A stretch of 64,000 bases of DNA from Cupriavidus sp. P-10. GTDB lineage: Bacteria; Pseudomonadota; Gammaproteobacteria; Burkholderiales; Burkholderiaceae. The notes under the pieces are model-generated. The model saw only the letters and a list, made by a program, of their open reading frames with translations, did no database searches and was not told the DNA's origin. This document shows, piece after piece, positions 63,974 through 64,000 of this stretch (the first letter of the stretch is position 1; the number at the start of each line of letters is the position of its first letter). The DNA is taken from NCBI RefSeq assembly GCF_003402535.2, contig NZ_AP025170.1:2790001-2854000 (forward strand), in the 5' to 3' direction. Made by a program: the position numbers and the translations under genes.

Positions 63974-64000
63974 CGCGGCCTCCGCAGCAGCAGGTAGAGG
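63970..64000 (-). CDS. btuC: C-terminal end of an ABC transporter permease (BtuC/FecCD type), cut by the window edge
   Basis: Only the last residues LYLLLRRPR and a TGA are visible on the minus strand. That ending is typical of FecCD/BtuC permeases, and the stop overlaps the btuD ATG. The assignment rests on this short tail and the operon context. Confidence 0.55.
   Translation of the reverse strand, partial: LYLLLRRPR

Overview
The window is a 64 kb piece of a GC-rich bacterial chromosome. Gene content and order point to a betaproteobacterium of the order Burkholderiales, most probably Cupriavidus or a close Ralstonia-like relative. The clues are the hemDX fusion next to hemY and hemC, the algH-ruvX-pyrR-pyrB-pseudo-pyrC-plsC run, a DUF3460 gene before scpA, and a formate dehydrogenase cluster with DUF3305/DUF3306 companions. 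The genus is an inference from gene families; I could not run a database comparison. Almost all of the window is ordinary, densely packed chromosome. The only recognisable mobile element is a single-gene TnpB element.

Layout. 1-1865: dTDP-rhamnose genes (rfbD cut by the edge, rfbB). 2097-2945: apaH. 2981-8611 (minus): a pyrimidine and housekeeping cluster of rsuA, algH, ruvX, pyrR, pyrB, a dihydroorotase homologue lacking its HxH metal site, and plsC. 8781-10349: a photolyase gene preceded by four 10-bp repeats. 10384-14918 (minus): tetrapyrrole genes hemC, hemDX and hemY, divergent from ppc (14987-18076). 18172-20304: a secreted ferritin-like protein divergent from an ECF sigma factor and its RskA-type anti-sigma factor, with a matching ECF-type promoter between them. 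20435-24315: argH, then TRAP transporter subunits DctQ and DctM without a binding protein. 24444-27440 (minus): dcd and a large PLP-dependent lysine/arginine/ornithine decarboxylase with a long leader hairpin.

27558-38798 (minus) is a membrane-associated formate dehydrogenase operon. In transcription order it reads DUF3305, DUF3306, a 726-residue polyferredoxin, a TorD-like chaperone, a small Tat-leader protein, the catalytic subunit (Cys in place of Sec), the iron-sulfur subunit, a small lipoprotein, the cytochrome b subunit, a small periplasmic protein and fdhD. The Fe-S carrier gene mrp (38825-39913) follows, with the TnpB element inserted immediately upstream of it. 41419-53448 holds an OmpA-like lipoprotein, metG, a double SmpA/OmlA-domain lipoprotein, tamA/tamB for outer-membrane assembly, a DUF3460 gene, scpA and panC.

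53506-64000 begins with a PepSY membrane protein. The rest is a cobalamin late-assembly and uptake cluster in three units: cobQ (minus); cobU-cbiB-cobD-btuF (plus); and btuC-btuD-cobO-cobT-cobS-cobC (minus). These cover corrinoid uptake, adenosylation, amidation, aminopropanol attachment and nucleotide-loop assembly. No corrin-ring synthesis genes and no recognisable cobalamin riboswitch are in view.

I found no wholly novel system. The best leads are the accessory module of the formate dehydrogenase operon, the ECF/RskA/ferritin-like unit with its promoter, the TnpB element (unusual RuvC-II region, 13-bp inverted repeat at its two ends), and the paired, possibly leaderless cobQ/cobU promoters.
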